Assembly (NCBI GenBank): GCA_033032175.1 | Contig: CM065307.1 | Span: 9,486,001 to 9,550,000, forward strand | Source of the DNA: Saturnia japonica | Lineage: Eukaryota; Arthropoda; Insecta; Lepidoptera; Saturniidae | Direction of reading: 5' to 3' | Length of the DNA stretch: 64,000 nt | Part shown: piece by piece, positions 12,152 to 24,740 of the stretch | Position numbering within the stretch: the first letter of the stretch is position 1 | Layout: each line of letters begins with the position of its first letter | Program-made: the position numbers and the translations under genes | Notes under the pieces: model-generated | Databases searched by the model: none | Told to the model about the DNA's origin: nothing | Seen by the model: only the letters and a program-made list of their open reading frames with translations

Positions 12152-12194
12152 TGAGCATCATAAGGGTCCCCCTAAACCTACACCTGGGCTGGTT

Positions 12195-12600
12195 TACAAT
12201 TTGGTATTTTTTCACTTTGTCTCACTAAATATTTTAAATATATTACAAAATTGCATTTCATTGCATACTTTCTTTTTTATATGCACATAACCTAATCGCA
12301 ATGTATAAACCATACAAATGTACATACGTGTAAAAATGCATCTTAAATGTACGTTCAGAATATAAATGACAATTATACCAAATTTCATTAAATTAGCACC
12401 AGTAGTTTTTGCGTGATTAGCGTTCAAACATACCGACATACAGACAGACAAAAATTTCAAAAACTATATAAATGTGTTTAGTCCATGATTCTAAACGACC
12501 CCAATATTATTTTTTCTGATATATCTTCAATGTACAGATTTCGACTATTTACTCTTTTATTATAAAATATATAGATTATTACCTACTACTTCTAAATAAA
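12195..12600 (-). repeat. Interspersed repeat family D, copy 1
   Basis: Reverse-oriented copy of the repeat at 15485-15915. It shares the gcgtgattagcgttcaaaca-type core, the AGACAGACA stretch, and the TTTCACTTTGT end. Confidence 0.65.
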
Positions 12601-13039
12601 TATCTAAAATATTGTAAGGTGTATTTTACATATTGCGTAATGGAATTTTAAGTGAAATAATACAATAACACTAATAATATGCTAAATTAAAAAATGCTTC
12701 CACATACATAATTAATACAATTTGATTTGACTCAATATACGTCACGTAGCTTCGGGTAGCGTAGCGTGTTAAAAGTATGTTTCTGCCTTAATTAATTTAG
12801 TTTTATATAAAACTAGCCGGCCTAAAGATGTTGTTCTGACCTTTCCAATAGCCAAGACCACAGTGCCATCTGTCGCGTTCGAAGAATGGGAGAGTATAAA
12901 AACATTATCCATTAAGAAACACTTAGATCTGCCAAGTTTGAAGGTAATCGGACAAACGACCGGTGTTGTGAGTTTATTTTTCTCATGTACTAACCTAATT
13001 AAATCACCATCCATTTTTATATATAGGTATAGATTTTGG

Positions 13040-13536
13040 CAGTGGCGTAGCTATACCATCTGAGGCCCGTGGCAAATTCATTAGATGGGGCCCCCCAACA
13101 ATCAAACGATGAATGCTTCGTACAGCCCTCCGTACTTAAAAAATACAAATCTGGGATTCCCCTAACACTATGTGTCGCTAGCCCGCCAGAGCACCACGAA
13201 AAAGTAGTTTATCGTTTTACAACATGCAATGCAAGTCCTCGAGCGTCACAAGCTCGCCCGCACCACCAAAGTACTGCGACAAAAAAAAACGAATCAACCA
13301 ATGGATGCGTTCTAAAAGTGATCCTTTTCTTATCAATGCGTTTAAATCTTAATAATTTATTTGAATTTGTTTATGATCTTTAGTTGTGTTTAACTTTAAT
13401 TGGTTTTAAGTAAATAAATAAAATTTATAATTATTACTAAATTTTGGTAAAAATTTAAGGTTACTTTGAGCTCGCGGCCCCTGGGGCCGGGGGCCGTGGC
13501 ATTTTTCAGCTCTGCCACCCTATAATTACGCAACTG
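13040..13536. mobile_element. hAT-type MITE with perfect 8-bp target-site duplication
   Basis: The ends are CAGTGGCGTAGCTATA (13040) and, in reverse, CAGTTGCGTAATTATA (13536). Both flanks are GATTTTGG (13032-13039 and 13537-13544), an exact 8-bp duplication. The duplication length and the CAG-type termini indicate hAT mobilisation. The 497-bp interior has no transposase; the frame at 13069-13383 does not resemble a protein, so the element is non-autonomous. The internal ends carry ggggcccc-like GC runs. Confidence 0.85.
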
Positions 13537-13564
13537 GATTTTGGTGTATGCCAATTTTAATGTT

Positions 13565-13840
13565 CCCGTTAGCTATTTTTACCCGCCTGCGAAAAAGGAG
13601 GGTTATGTTTTTCGGTCGTATGGTATTATGCATGTATATTATTTATTTGTGACGCTCTGTAGCCTAAATGGCATAATGGATTTTAGTTTAAGAAGTGTCG
13701 TTTGATTCATCTTAATTGTAAGAGTGACATGGCCATATAATATTTAAGTACGACGTCTGAGAATCAAATAAAGGCAAAAATAAAATAAAAATTAGTGAAA
13801 TGTTTATGTTGCATTCGGGTTTTTTGGTTTCTTATTTAAT
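13565..13840 (+). repeat. Interspersed repeat family E, copy 1
   Basis: Begins with cccgcctgcgaaaaaggagg and has CTCTGTAGCC, GGATTTTAG, an ACGACGTCTGAGAAT-like end and a gcattcgggttttttg tail. All of these recur in order at 29775-30035. This sequence type is common in Lepidoptera. Confidence 0.65.
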
Positions 13841-15484
13841 ACTTTTTAGCTTTTTATTTACTTTATTATGAAGCTAAAATTATATAAGGTATCAAAGACT
13901 TTCAATAAAGAAAAGACGTTCACAATAAAAATGTTAAATCTATCATTATTCTACAATCATATTGCGTTTCATTATTTCAGGGCAAAAATAGTTTTTATAA
14001 ATTATCTAATTATTGTATAGATTAAGGTTAATAACAAGAATTTAGGATAGTAGACTGGTGGAAACTCGAGATCATTACGTTTTAATTGATTGTGATTATA
14101 GAGTGCTTTGTTAAATTGGTTTATTATACCTATGTTCAATGTATTGTTAAAAACTGCGATCGCTAGTGTGTAAGAGGGACAGAATATCAATTATGAATTA
14201 TAGTAATAAAATTATTATTATGTAAATAAATTTTGTGACGTATCTGACAATCTTTTTTTTTATTTTTTCACAATATGTATGTTCTATCAAATCTATGGGT
14301 ATAACCGCCGCTAAATATATACCTATTTGAGGTAAATTACCAGCGCTGACAACTCTGTCTTCATAACACGCGAGGTGTTCCAACTCTGTCTTCACGCCTC
14401 AAGAGTAGCAAGCCTATCAGTGTCTGATCTCTGGTTTGATATTTATAAGTTAGGTGCTTTCGGTTACAGTGATCTTTTAACATAGTATGAGCCACATAAT
14501 TGGTATTTCTCATAATAAAAATATTATTAGATTATAGAGAATACAATTATTATAAACATTGACCTATATTCTACCGAATATCTTAGTATTGACTAATGCA
14601 TTTTTATCTGTTACAAAACATCCAGAACTGCCTCTATTGGACTAAATAGGAAATGAGTTTCTATTGAAATAGTAAAATAATTGGTGAGTACCCTCTTACG
14701 ACAGGTTGTGTTAAACAGGGTGATTTAAATAGAATATTACAAAAATCTTGAAAGAAATATAATGGGTGCAATGAGTATAATTATCTCAACCCTCCCTGAC
14801 TTAAGACCAAAGTATTTTTTTAATATTATAAGCAATAAGGATGAATTTTCTGGAAAATATGTAGAATCACACAAAAGTCGCCCCTAAATGATGTTAGTAA
14901 TATTTGGGTCTTTCGATTATTCTTCTAATAATAAATCTTTTGGAATACAGTGTTGGTGCGCCCAGATGCCGCGTGCACGTGGTTTAATTTGAATTCTACC
15001 AAGAACCCGAGCTTTTAGAGGGGGAAAAACGCGATGAAATTACTGCACTGGGTGATAAGGCATTTTCTGGCAATCATTTCACTAGTTTGCATCATCAACT
15101 TGGACATCTATCGAAAATCTTTATTGGTTTGTTCCGGTAGTTGGAATTGAACGCCAGTCTTTTTAAGCTTACCATTATCATCTTATTGAATTTCACTTAA
15201 ACAAATGCTAGTTCACAAACGTAAAAGAAATAATTTAGGGTATTGAGTTATTTTTTTATAATCCAAACAAACACATAAATGTGAAAAAAGAGGCCAAGTT
15301 CGGTAGAAACGACGTTCGCATTTGGAGCAGTTGTCACCGATAAAAGAGCTGAGATGTAGTAGTTAACGGGGCCAAGTTCCATAGTAGTTCCTTTAATTAC
15401 AGCCGGACTAAGGAAAGTACGTTCTTCAATTATTTTACAAAACAATTGTTACTTTCTTTGATAAGTGATTTCTTACTTGGCAAG
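13841..15484. other. Intergenic, no gene seen
   Basis: AT-rich with only short open frames. A short patch at 14945-15060 (gccgcgtgcacgtgg) is less AT-rich but too degraded to assign. Confidence 0.5.
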
Positions 15485-15915
15485 TTTTAAACTATACTTT
15501 ATAATAAAAGAGTAAAGAATCGAAATTTGTACATTGAAAATATTTGAGTAAAAATAATACGGGGAGATTTAGAATCATAGGCAGAACACACATTTCGATT
15601 GTTTTTGAAAATTGTGTCTGTCTGTCAGTCGGTACGTTTGAACGCCAATCACGCAAAAGCTACTGGACCGAATGTAATAAAATGTTGTATGATTGTAGTT
15701 TATAGTCTGCAGGTACATTTAGGATGCAATTTTACACATGGACATTGGTATGGTCTATAAATTGCATTTAGGTTATGTACATATAAAAAGAATGTGTGTG
15801 TATATGTAATTTTGTAATACATATTTATATTTTAAATACATACATATTTAGTGAAACAAAGTGAAATCATACCAAATTAATCCAAATGATTTTATCTTTA
15901 AACTGTCATGTCCGA
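15485..15915 (+). repeat. Interspersed repeat family D, copy 2 (uninterrupted)
   Basis: Contains gtctgtctgtcagtcgg, TTTGAACGCCAATCACGCAA, a GGTTATGTACATATAAAA stretch and AGTGAAACAAAGTGAAATC. It serves as the reference for the copy at 54290-55190, which is split by another element. Confidence 0.7.
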
Positions 15916-16194
15916 AGAGTAAATTAATACCAGATTACACAACAAGTGAAAAAAAGAGGGAATTTAATTCGAGGGACTAAGTTGGATCGCGAGATCAGCG
16001 AAGGATTCTTGAGTAGAGCAGCATTTTCTTACACAAGGGAATGCTTAATTTTGGTACACTTCAAAAAATCCGCCCATATATGCGGTAGTAAAACTGGTGA
16101 TAAAGATCGCGACTGCCATACATATAGTCATAAACCCATCACTGCTTTTTTTCTAGTTTATCGCGCTCAGGGATCAGTTGGTGTATATACTGTA

Positions 16195-16712
16195 ACTAGC
16201 TGTGCCCGTGGCTTCGCTCACGTGGACTACAGAATGCCCGCGCGAATCATGCTCCCCCGCTCCCGGCTATTTTAAAGACAAAAATGCTTTTTGTGGGTGT
16301 TTCTTGGAAGATAGTTATATACTCTCCCGGACTTTTTTGTGGGTCTTTTAAATGCCTATAATTATGTAGTACATTAATTTGCTATATCTCTTATGGTTTA
16401 CTCAGCATAAGCCATTTAAACGCTCGGATTGATTCACCATGACCAGTTTTTTTATTTGTGCGGAACCCTAATTCTTTTTCTAAAAAATAAAAGTAGCCTA
16501 AGTTACTCCCTATATCATCAGCTATCTATCAGTGAAAGTCCCGTCAAAATCGGTCCAACCGTTTCGGAGATTACCCGGAACAAAGAGACAGGCAAAAATT
16601 TTAAAAATGGGCTTTTTGTTATAGGTATCGTGTATACTTTCGTATGAATTTAGTAAAAATCTGTTATTTTGACATTACAAACAGACACTTCAATTTTATT
16701 AATTGTATAGAT
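16195..16712 (+). repeat. Interspersed repeat family A, copy 1 (full length, about 520 bp)
   Basis: Runs from actagctgtgcccgtggctt to attttattaattgtatagat. Its core includes GTCAAAATCGGTCCAACCGT and TTTCGGAGATTACCCGGAAC. Five other copies occur at 41613, 46650, 54562, 59442 and 60865. The format is that of lepidopteran RTE-like tails or SINEs; there is no coding capacity. Confidence 0.75.
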
Positions 16713-16945
16713 AAAGTGACGTGGTAGAGATCATGACCACCACACACAGTGATAAGCTCCTTATTGGTATTCTTTTGAATGGGTTCATTCCGGGGTCAGT
16801 CTGTGTATATGTGGTATTCATTATCTTCGATGAATAAAATATCCTTTACATATTTAAAATATTTACATATCTAGGAATATTTTATGTGGGAATCCCAGTT
16901 GAGCAATCTTATTTTTTAGTGATATCCCTTTTGCTCACATTATTG

Positions 16946-17176
16946 CTACAGGCACCGCACTGGCTTAATCAACCTTGGCTTGAGTTCTGAAAAGCGATGA
17001 CCGATGGAGCTAAAGCTCAATTTCGGGTTGATAGCCCAACAATTCCTGGCGTAGGCACCAGACACTTCTGGGGAGAGCAGGGACCACCCGTACCCACTGT
17101 AAATACTCCCATGGTTAAAACTCAGTATATCTTCAAGAATATCATGAAATTTGGTCTTCTTTTTGTCATAGCCCAT
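16946..17176 (-). other. Unassigned 76-codon open frame
   Basis: The frame has GYGWSLLSPEVSGAYARN and INPKLSFSSIGHRFSELKP, which reads as protein-like, and it is less AT-rich than its flanks. I do not recognise it. It may be a retroelement scrap; no splice or promoter context supports a gene. Confidence 0.25.
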
Positions 17177-18199
17177 ATTTGAGTATACCTCTGAAGGATT
17201 TAATAAAACCTGGATTCATAATCTTTGAATACGGTCATGTTTACTACATAAAAGTACTTATAAAAACTGTAATCAATATCAGGTCTTGAGGGGGTTATAA
17301 TATCAGAAGCAAGCTGCTTTTGCATACCTTACTGCATTGTGCATGGGTGCAGTACCTATATTATGAAACTAATATTTTGAAGCACCAAACAAAAAAAAAA
17401 AATTAAAGTTATTTTTTATGTGCACTCAATTAACTGTGTACAAAGTTACCCACGGTTATTGACATTACCGTTGGAACGGGCAAATAAGCACCGAATCTGT
17501 GCATAATAGGTACAATGCTTCACATTGAATGAATACCCACTCGACTGAATTGATAAGTGGGTTGTACCGCCTGTACAGGGAGTGATGTAAGCCCGCCCTC
17601 TGCTCGACTAGTTGAAACTCAATTTTATTACTGCCTACGAATTACCTGTCTCAGAGAAGATAAACCATGTATACCTATATAATTTCAGCGAGTCTTAAAA
17701 AATCGTGCACTTTAGTTTATTATGTAAGCTTATTATCAAGTTTGATTCATTGTTTTGTGTGGAATGTTGAGTAATTCTGTATCACCGTAAAACTTGAAGA
17801 CAGCTATCGTTGGTTCATTTATTGATTATTATCAGAGTAGTACCTACAGCCCTTTTACTAATATCTAATCGCAAATGAATACCTAGGTACCGTACTACTT
17901 CTCTGTTTCATGAGTGCCTTCTCGTTGCCATAACTGAATTAAGTAACCCATATGTACTTATTTGGTTTCAACAACATGAGTGCTGTAAGTTGGAGTTGGC
18001 TCCGATGGTAGGTACATTTCTGTTTATAGCAATTATATTGATATTTCAATTTATGGCTATATAATATATATTAACCGCCAGATTGTACTTACACGTAGAT
18101 ATTATCTTATAGGTAATTGAAATATTTGATGCACAGTATATTAATTTATAAATGTCACATTTGTTTATTTTGCTTGTGTAGAAAATACTTGAAGTATTT

Positions 18200-18400
18200 G
18201 CTCTGGAATATTTAATCTTTACAAGCGAGCAGAGAGCTGGCCGAAGTGGCGGCGGCGCTGTCTGTCTGACCATTGGTCGCGAGTTGTAGGGTTGCCGCTT
18301 TCTGCTTTCAGCCGCAGACGTAGTCCGACTGCGGTCAGACACGCAACGCTTTTAAATGTTCACTGTCTTTACCGCAAATCCGCTGTATTTTCCCGCCTAA
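18200..18400 (+). promoter_or_regulatory. Candidate Wnt11 promoter and 5' UTR region
   Basis: A GC-richer island (gtggcggcggcgctgtctgt, gccgcagacgtagtccgact) sits 75-270 bp before the Wnt11 start codon in otherwise AT-rich DNA. No TATA box is seen at a clear position. TCAG-type initiator-like words occur near 18305 and 18333. The transcription start is not determinable here. Confidence 0.4.
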
Positions 18401-18474
18401 ATGTTTCGTGCGTTTTTATTTTTTATTTATATTTATTTGGGTTTGAGTGAGTAATGATCACAAATATTTTGTAA
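18401..18474 (+). promoter_or_regulatory. Two chained uORFs before the Wnt11 start (TAATG junctions)
   Basis: uORF1 (18401-18454, 17 codons plus TAA) ends in TAATG, whose ATG opens uORF2. uORF2 (18454-18474, 6 codons plus TAA) also ends in TAATG, whose ATG is the first in-frame Wnt11 start. The three frames are therefore joined by two one-base stop/start overlaps. If transcribed, this would favour termination-reinitiation control. The base positions are read directly; the function is inference. Confidence 0.5.
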
Positions 18475-18547
18475 TGCGTTTGTTTCTTATGTCATTGATA
18501 TTATTCTTTGTGTTTTTACTGAGATCGACAGTGGCGATTCGATGGTT
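18474..18547 (+). CDS. Wnt11: Wnt11 exon 1: signal peptide
   Basis: A 74-bp coding part: Met-Arg, then [19 protein letters not shown], then IRW and TT of a split Leu codon before gtaagt. The hydrophobic core with an N-terminal Arg is a classic signal peptide. The following I-R-W-L plus A-L of exon 2 matches the IKWLAL that begins mature Wnt11 proteins. The strong donor and exact phase fit support it despite the 26.3-kb intron. Confidence 0.78.
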
Positions 18548-21500
18548 GTAAGTACATATTATATTTTTTTTATAATTACATAATTGAGTATTTCGAAACA
18601 TTCAAATTCATTATGTTCATTCATAAATCACTAGCAACCGCTTGCGATATCGTTCGCGTTAATTAAAATATAATATTAATTTAATAACATTTAACTTACC
18701 ATTCAAGAATTTTTAGAATCGCGTCAGTACTTTCTACAAACATGTAACTTTATCTACCTCTTTATATTAGCAGGAAAATAATAAGAAATTTTATTCAATT
18801 TGTAATATTAGTATAAATAACGAAAATAAATACATATCTAATTCAAATAGTATAACATAAGTAGTCACGCTGAATTCTTCTTTTTATTAAAATTTAATCA
18901 TTCGAACCCTGCTTTATCGAACTATAATACCTACCTACCTACTTATGGCCATATCTTACGTCTCCTTTTAATGTTTTGTGTCTATTTTTATACACGCTCG
19001 AGAATCATTTCAGATTGTAATTTGTACGTACTTTCACTAGGAAATATATTAACTATAGTTAGATTTAGCTAATGTAACCAAAATTAATTATAAGTAGTAG
19101 CTATAGGAAACGGTTTTTTATTTTTACTACAAAATTACCTTATTATTAATAATTTATTATTTTATTTTAAACCGCTAAGTTGAAAATTAATGCAATAAAC
19201 CTACAAAACCTAATAGAATACATTATCAGCGAATGTTTCTTACTACTTTTTATTTGAGCAAGAAGTGTGAATTTACACACACGTGTGAAAAAGAACTGGT
19301 ATACCGTATATATAAATTTAAATAGGTATGTGATTCTAAGTAAACTGCTCCGTTGCTCTATAAATAACACCTATTTATTTATCTATATCAATAAATCTGT
19401 AATTCTGTCTGTACAGTTAATTTTTTATCAAAATTTCCCGATATGCATGCTATATGAAAGATACTGATCATGAATATGCAATTAAAAATTTGTTTGTCTG
19501 ATTGTATGCCCGGATTTAACTCAAAAATGGTTTGACCAATTCTTATGAAATTTTGTACACAGCATGCTTATTTCATTGGTTAATTTATAGGGTATAAGAA
19601 ATTTCCATATTACTTTTAGAAAAAATAAAGAAAAATTTAGAAGAAAAAAAATTGTTAATTCTTGCCCGATTTTGATGAAATTTTGTACATGGGAAGTATA
19701 ACTCATTCCATGAATGATTAACTATGAGAATTTTCAAGAACACTTTAAGGAGGTTTAAAAAAAGAATAAAAAAATACATTTTCTTTAGGTAGTACTTGTT
19801 AACTGATTCTGATCAAATTATGTAGACAGGAAGCATAGATCATACCACAATTGAGAAGCTATAAGAATCTTTAATAATACACTAAAAATCATAGAATAGA
19901 ATAATAATGATCAACCGATTTTGATGATAATTGTACACGGAAAATACCTACACGCCATTCCATGATTGATACGGCATATGAATTGTCAACAATACGAGTA
20001 AAATGAATATTACAGGATGTAAATAACTACTGCGTAGTAACAAACGCGTGCGAAGCAGCGAGCACACCGCTAGTTTCAAATAAATCGGAATAATTATGGT
20101 GATGAAAGTATCAATTCCAAAAATAGATCAAAAAAATTTCACCTATATTATCTTTTCGCGAATGAATCGTGAGGAAAGGATAAAAGTAGGTACAATAGTA
20201 AGTAAACTCAAAAAAACATCTTCATCTCCTATGTTACTTTTTCGGGATATATAATGATGAAATTGCAAAAGTACAATATAATATTGTAAATATACATTTG
20301 TAAACAGCACCGTGACAGTCTATCAGTAGATCTGAGTATCAACACAGCTGAAACCACTCAACTGGATTTGAGTGAAATTTGGCACACAAATAGTTATTAC
20401 GACGTAGGCATTCGCTAAGAACGGATTTTTGAAAAGTCAACCCCTAAAGGGGTGTAAACTGAGGTTCAAAATTTGTATGGATTTTTTTTTAACACGGGTG
20501 AAACCGTGGGGCCTGGCTTGTAAAAATATAAGCCTTTAAATCAGACACCACTTATAAATATTAAAACTATAATGTTAACTCTAGTTTAGTGAGTCGCCAT
20601 CGTAAAAGTCATAGTTTTAACCAGTGTTATCCTACGAATATAATAAACGGAAAGCTATTATGTTTGTTACTCAATCACGCGAAAACGGCTGAAGGGATTT
20701 GAATGAAATTTAGCACACAGATAGTCTATGGCCTGGAATAACATATAGGATACTTTTATCCCGGTAAATGTCATAGTTTAACCAGTGTTATCCTACATAT
20801 ATAATAAATGGAATGTTTGTTACTCTATCACGCAAAAACGGCTGAACGGATTTTAATACAATTTAGCGCACAGATGTTCTATAACCAGGAATAACACGTA
20901 GAGTACCCCGTAGGTTATACCGGTAAAAGTCTTAGCTTAACTAGTGTTATACTACAAATATAATAAATGAAAAAAAAATGTATTTTTGTTACTAAATTAC
21001 GCAAAAACGGATTTCAATACAATTTAGCACACAGATAGTGTATAACCTGGATTAACACATAGGATACATTTTGTTCCGGTTAATGTTATAGCTTGACCAT
21101 TGTTATCAATTCATATCTAGGCCTAAGCCTAAACTTAAAATTAGTCCGTTATGGTAAAATTGGTTAGATTGTTTGAACTGTGATCATAATGCACGAGCCG
21201 AGCAAACGGAACGAGCGGGTTGTGGCAGCTGCCTGCGAGTACTCGAAATAAACTAATTATTCTTTGAAAATTCATATACAACTCTTAGACAGACATAACA
21301 AAAACACTGAAAAAAAAAATTTTTTCAAATTATTTGTTTCCACACTTTTTTTTCACAGGGAAATTATCCCTCACTCTCCCTCGTGCCTTCACATCATCAA
21401 ATTCAGCGGCATATTATTAAAAGTACAATCTCTTTTATTTTTTTAACGATTATTGTATTGTTTACGTCAAATAAACCTAATTTAAAGCCTAATCCTAAAC

Positions 21501-24500
21501 ATAAACTTAAACGTAAACAGAAACCTAAGCCTTAACCTTAAACCTACTCCTTTGTGGTAATATTGGTTAGATTATGTTTAAATACCTTCCCATCATCAAA
21601 TTCAGCGGCATGTTATCAAAAGCCCAATCTCTTTTATTTTCTGAACGATTATTGTAATGTTTACGTCAGCTAAACCTAAACTTAAGCCTAAGCCTAAACC
21701 TAATCCTAATCACAATCCTAAACCTGAACCCAAACCCAAACCTTAACCCAAACCTAAACACATACCTAAATTCAAACCAAAACACAAACCTAAACCCAAT
21801 CCTAAACCTAAACCCAAACCTCACTCCATACTTAAACTCAAACCTAAATCTAAACCAAAATCAAAACTTAAACCCAAACGTAAACCCAAAATAAAACCAA
21901 AACCCAAATCTAACCCCAAACTTAAACCCAAACCTAAATCCATACCTAAGCCCAAACCTAAACGCAAACCTACTCCCAATTCTTAACCTAAATTCATACC
22001 TAACCCCAAACTTAAACCCAAACCCAAACCTAAACTCAAACCCAAACCCCTAACCCCTAACTTAAACCCAAACCTAGATCCATACCTAAACCCAAACCTA
22101 AACCCTTTTTTTTTTTTTTTTTTTTTAACGTGGAGAAACCCGTCATGGGTACACACTCGCCCGGGGGGACGAGTGGTTATGTGAGACTCCTACTCACTAA
22201 AACTCCACGGTGTACCATCGGCCGCCATAGTGGGACGCGCGGGCACTGCGGTTGCAATCGGCCGCAACGCCCCAGCGGCCGGCCCCAGTCGGGCCCCGGC
22301 GCTAAAGAGAGACAGTCTGGTACAACCCCAACTGTCTCCCAGACGGCTGAACCAGTGCAATGGGAAGACGGGCCCCCCGACCCGTCTCCCCTTGGTCCAG
22401 CAAGGACAGAGGAGAGAGGCGTGTAAGCACCCCCCACCTACTGCCCAACGTCTGCGCTAATGTCCAGCGGAGGACTCAGCACTGGCTGAACCCGCCCTTT
22501 TACGGGAGGTGGCCGACAGCTGACGCCCCCCATGTAATGGCCTGCTGGCCTCCCGCTATCGGCACAGTAGGCGCAATGAAGCGCCTCAGCCTCACACTCT
22601 TGCGCTCTGTGACCCGGCTTCCCGCACCGGAAACACAGCCCCCCCCTATCAACCGTCGATGGGCAAGTAGGCCGCGTATGACCCAAGCCCAAACACCTGA
22701 AGCACCTCAGAGGCTTTTGCTCCAGGAGATGGACTCGGGCCGAACTCCATCCTACCAGGAGGCGTCCCCCCTCAACTAGTACTTTCGCCGCGGTGACAGG
22801 GAGGGACATATGGACTCTTCCCAAGGTCCTCCCCGAGGTCTGGATTTCCCCCACCCTAATTTCATCTGTCGCGCACCCTCCCTTGGTCGCGACAGCTGCC
22901 ACCACCTCTTCCTTCGACACCGAGTCATCCAGGCCAACGATGCGGACGTTCACACGCTTCATTGGCCTGCCTATAGTGGCCACGCCCTCTAATGCTGTCC
23001 GGAGGCAATGTGCCAACTTATCGGCCTGTGTCGCGCCTTGGGCTCCGGGGATCTCAATGACCCTGGCTCCCGTAGCGGTCTCTCTGACCGATAAATCCTC
23101 GATGCCCAGGGCGGGCAAGTCAGACGCCAATCGTGCCCTCAGAAAGGCCTCCTTGTAGCTCACCCCCTGAGCCACTGCCTCAGGCTGCAGCGTTATAAGC
23201 ACTGCAGCTGAGCGTGGGGGCGAGGGGAGCTTAGGCTTCGGCTTTTGCCCAGGCGTACCCTTCTGGAGAGCAGGAGCAACCGGCGTAGCCACCGCTGGCA
23301 CCGAATGTGTCGCCACCTTCTTCTTCTTTTTGCGACGAGCCACAACCGTGGTCCACGCCGCATCGGAATCCGTCGGTGCCGGAAGGCGTGCCCATTCCAT
23401 ACCCAGGACAGGCACTTGAGAGGACGCCGTCAGCCCGGCATCGCAGAGCGAAAGGCATCGCGCGAGGCAAGGCTTGGGACCTGAAGTCTTTGTTCCAGTG
23501 GTGCTGGCAGCCGTCGGTCTCTTGTCTGCGGCCAAAGGAGGACGAGGACGAGTCACTGGGACTAAGCGGTCCTCTAACACCACCAGGCGGGCGTTCATCT
23601 CACCAAAAGACTTCTGAAATGTACGCTCCAGGCCCTGGATAGCAACCGCTATGGACTCCTGCCCCTGAGGCCCTGACAGAGGCTCAGGAGATGGTGGAGG
23701 AACCTCCTTTCTCGCGTCGGCCTCCTGACGCATATCCAGAATCTCTGCCTTAACCTGCACGAGCTCTCGGCGGAGCCTCGATATCATGCGCCGAAGGCAA
23801 AGCGTCTCCTCGGTCACAGTGCGTGTCAACGCCGTGGACACAATCTCTTGTAGGACACTGGCCGATCCCTTCAGGTCTTTAATAGACGTCCCTTTTAGAT
23901 TGCCAGACTTCTTGCAGACGTCGTATATCTTGGCAATCTTTTCGCCAGCCAGAGCTCTTAGCATATCTGGGTCAAGGGTTTCGATCGCCTGTTCCTCCTC
24001 AACCCAGAGCTCCTCACTAGCTCCCTTCTCCTCATCAACCTCTGGCCCTTTCCAGGAAGCTGCATCGCCAGTATCTGCATGCCTCTGACCCGCCGAAGAC
24101 CCTGGGTCATGTGCCCTACCCCTCTGGGCCGTTGTTACTTTCGGGGCTATTACTGGATCTAATGTAAGCGGTTCCCCTACCCGCTTTAGACCCCCCGCAC
24201 TTCCCTCGTCACACACCACATTTCCACGACATTCCTTAAACCTAAGTGTTAAAATTTTTGGGTTAGTTTCACTCATTGTTGTTCCCACGAGAGTGGGGGA
24301 AGAGAAGGTCCACCCAGGCAGTGCCCCCTGTGCCTGGGTAAGCCTAACGTAACCCGTCAGAGAGTCGGCCGGTTCTCTGACGGGGGTCGCACTCGTGACT
24401 GGACTCCCCCCAGCCACGCATCCCCTCGTGGTGCGCCGCCACTTGGGATTGGGGTGATTTTTTATAGAGGTTTTCTTCCTCGCGGTCCGGGCGGTGAAGC

Positions 24501-24696
24501 CGAGACCCTCGGTCCCATCGAAGCCGCGAGACATGACCACGACACTTCGATGGGATTACGAGAATGACGGAGGCAGTGAGAAAAGCCCCACTTACCTGCC
24601 CGACGGCAGGTTAGTGCTCGCCGGGCCCGCCATCGCCCCGTCCAGTCACTCCCTCTGCTAATCAGAGGGATGTGACGACGGAGGAAGCAACCCAAG

Positions 24697-24740
<44 letters not shown>

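Noticed and set aside
13069..13383. 104-codon plus frame
   Set aside because: Lies inside the hAT MITE and has no transposase features.
22130..23642. Several plus-strand frames of 80-139 codons
   Set aside because: Shadows of the GC-rich R1-clade ORF1 on the minus strand.
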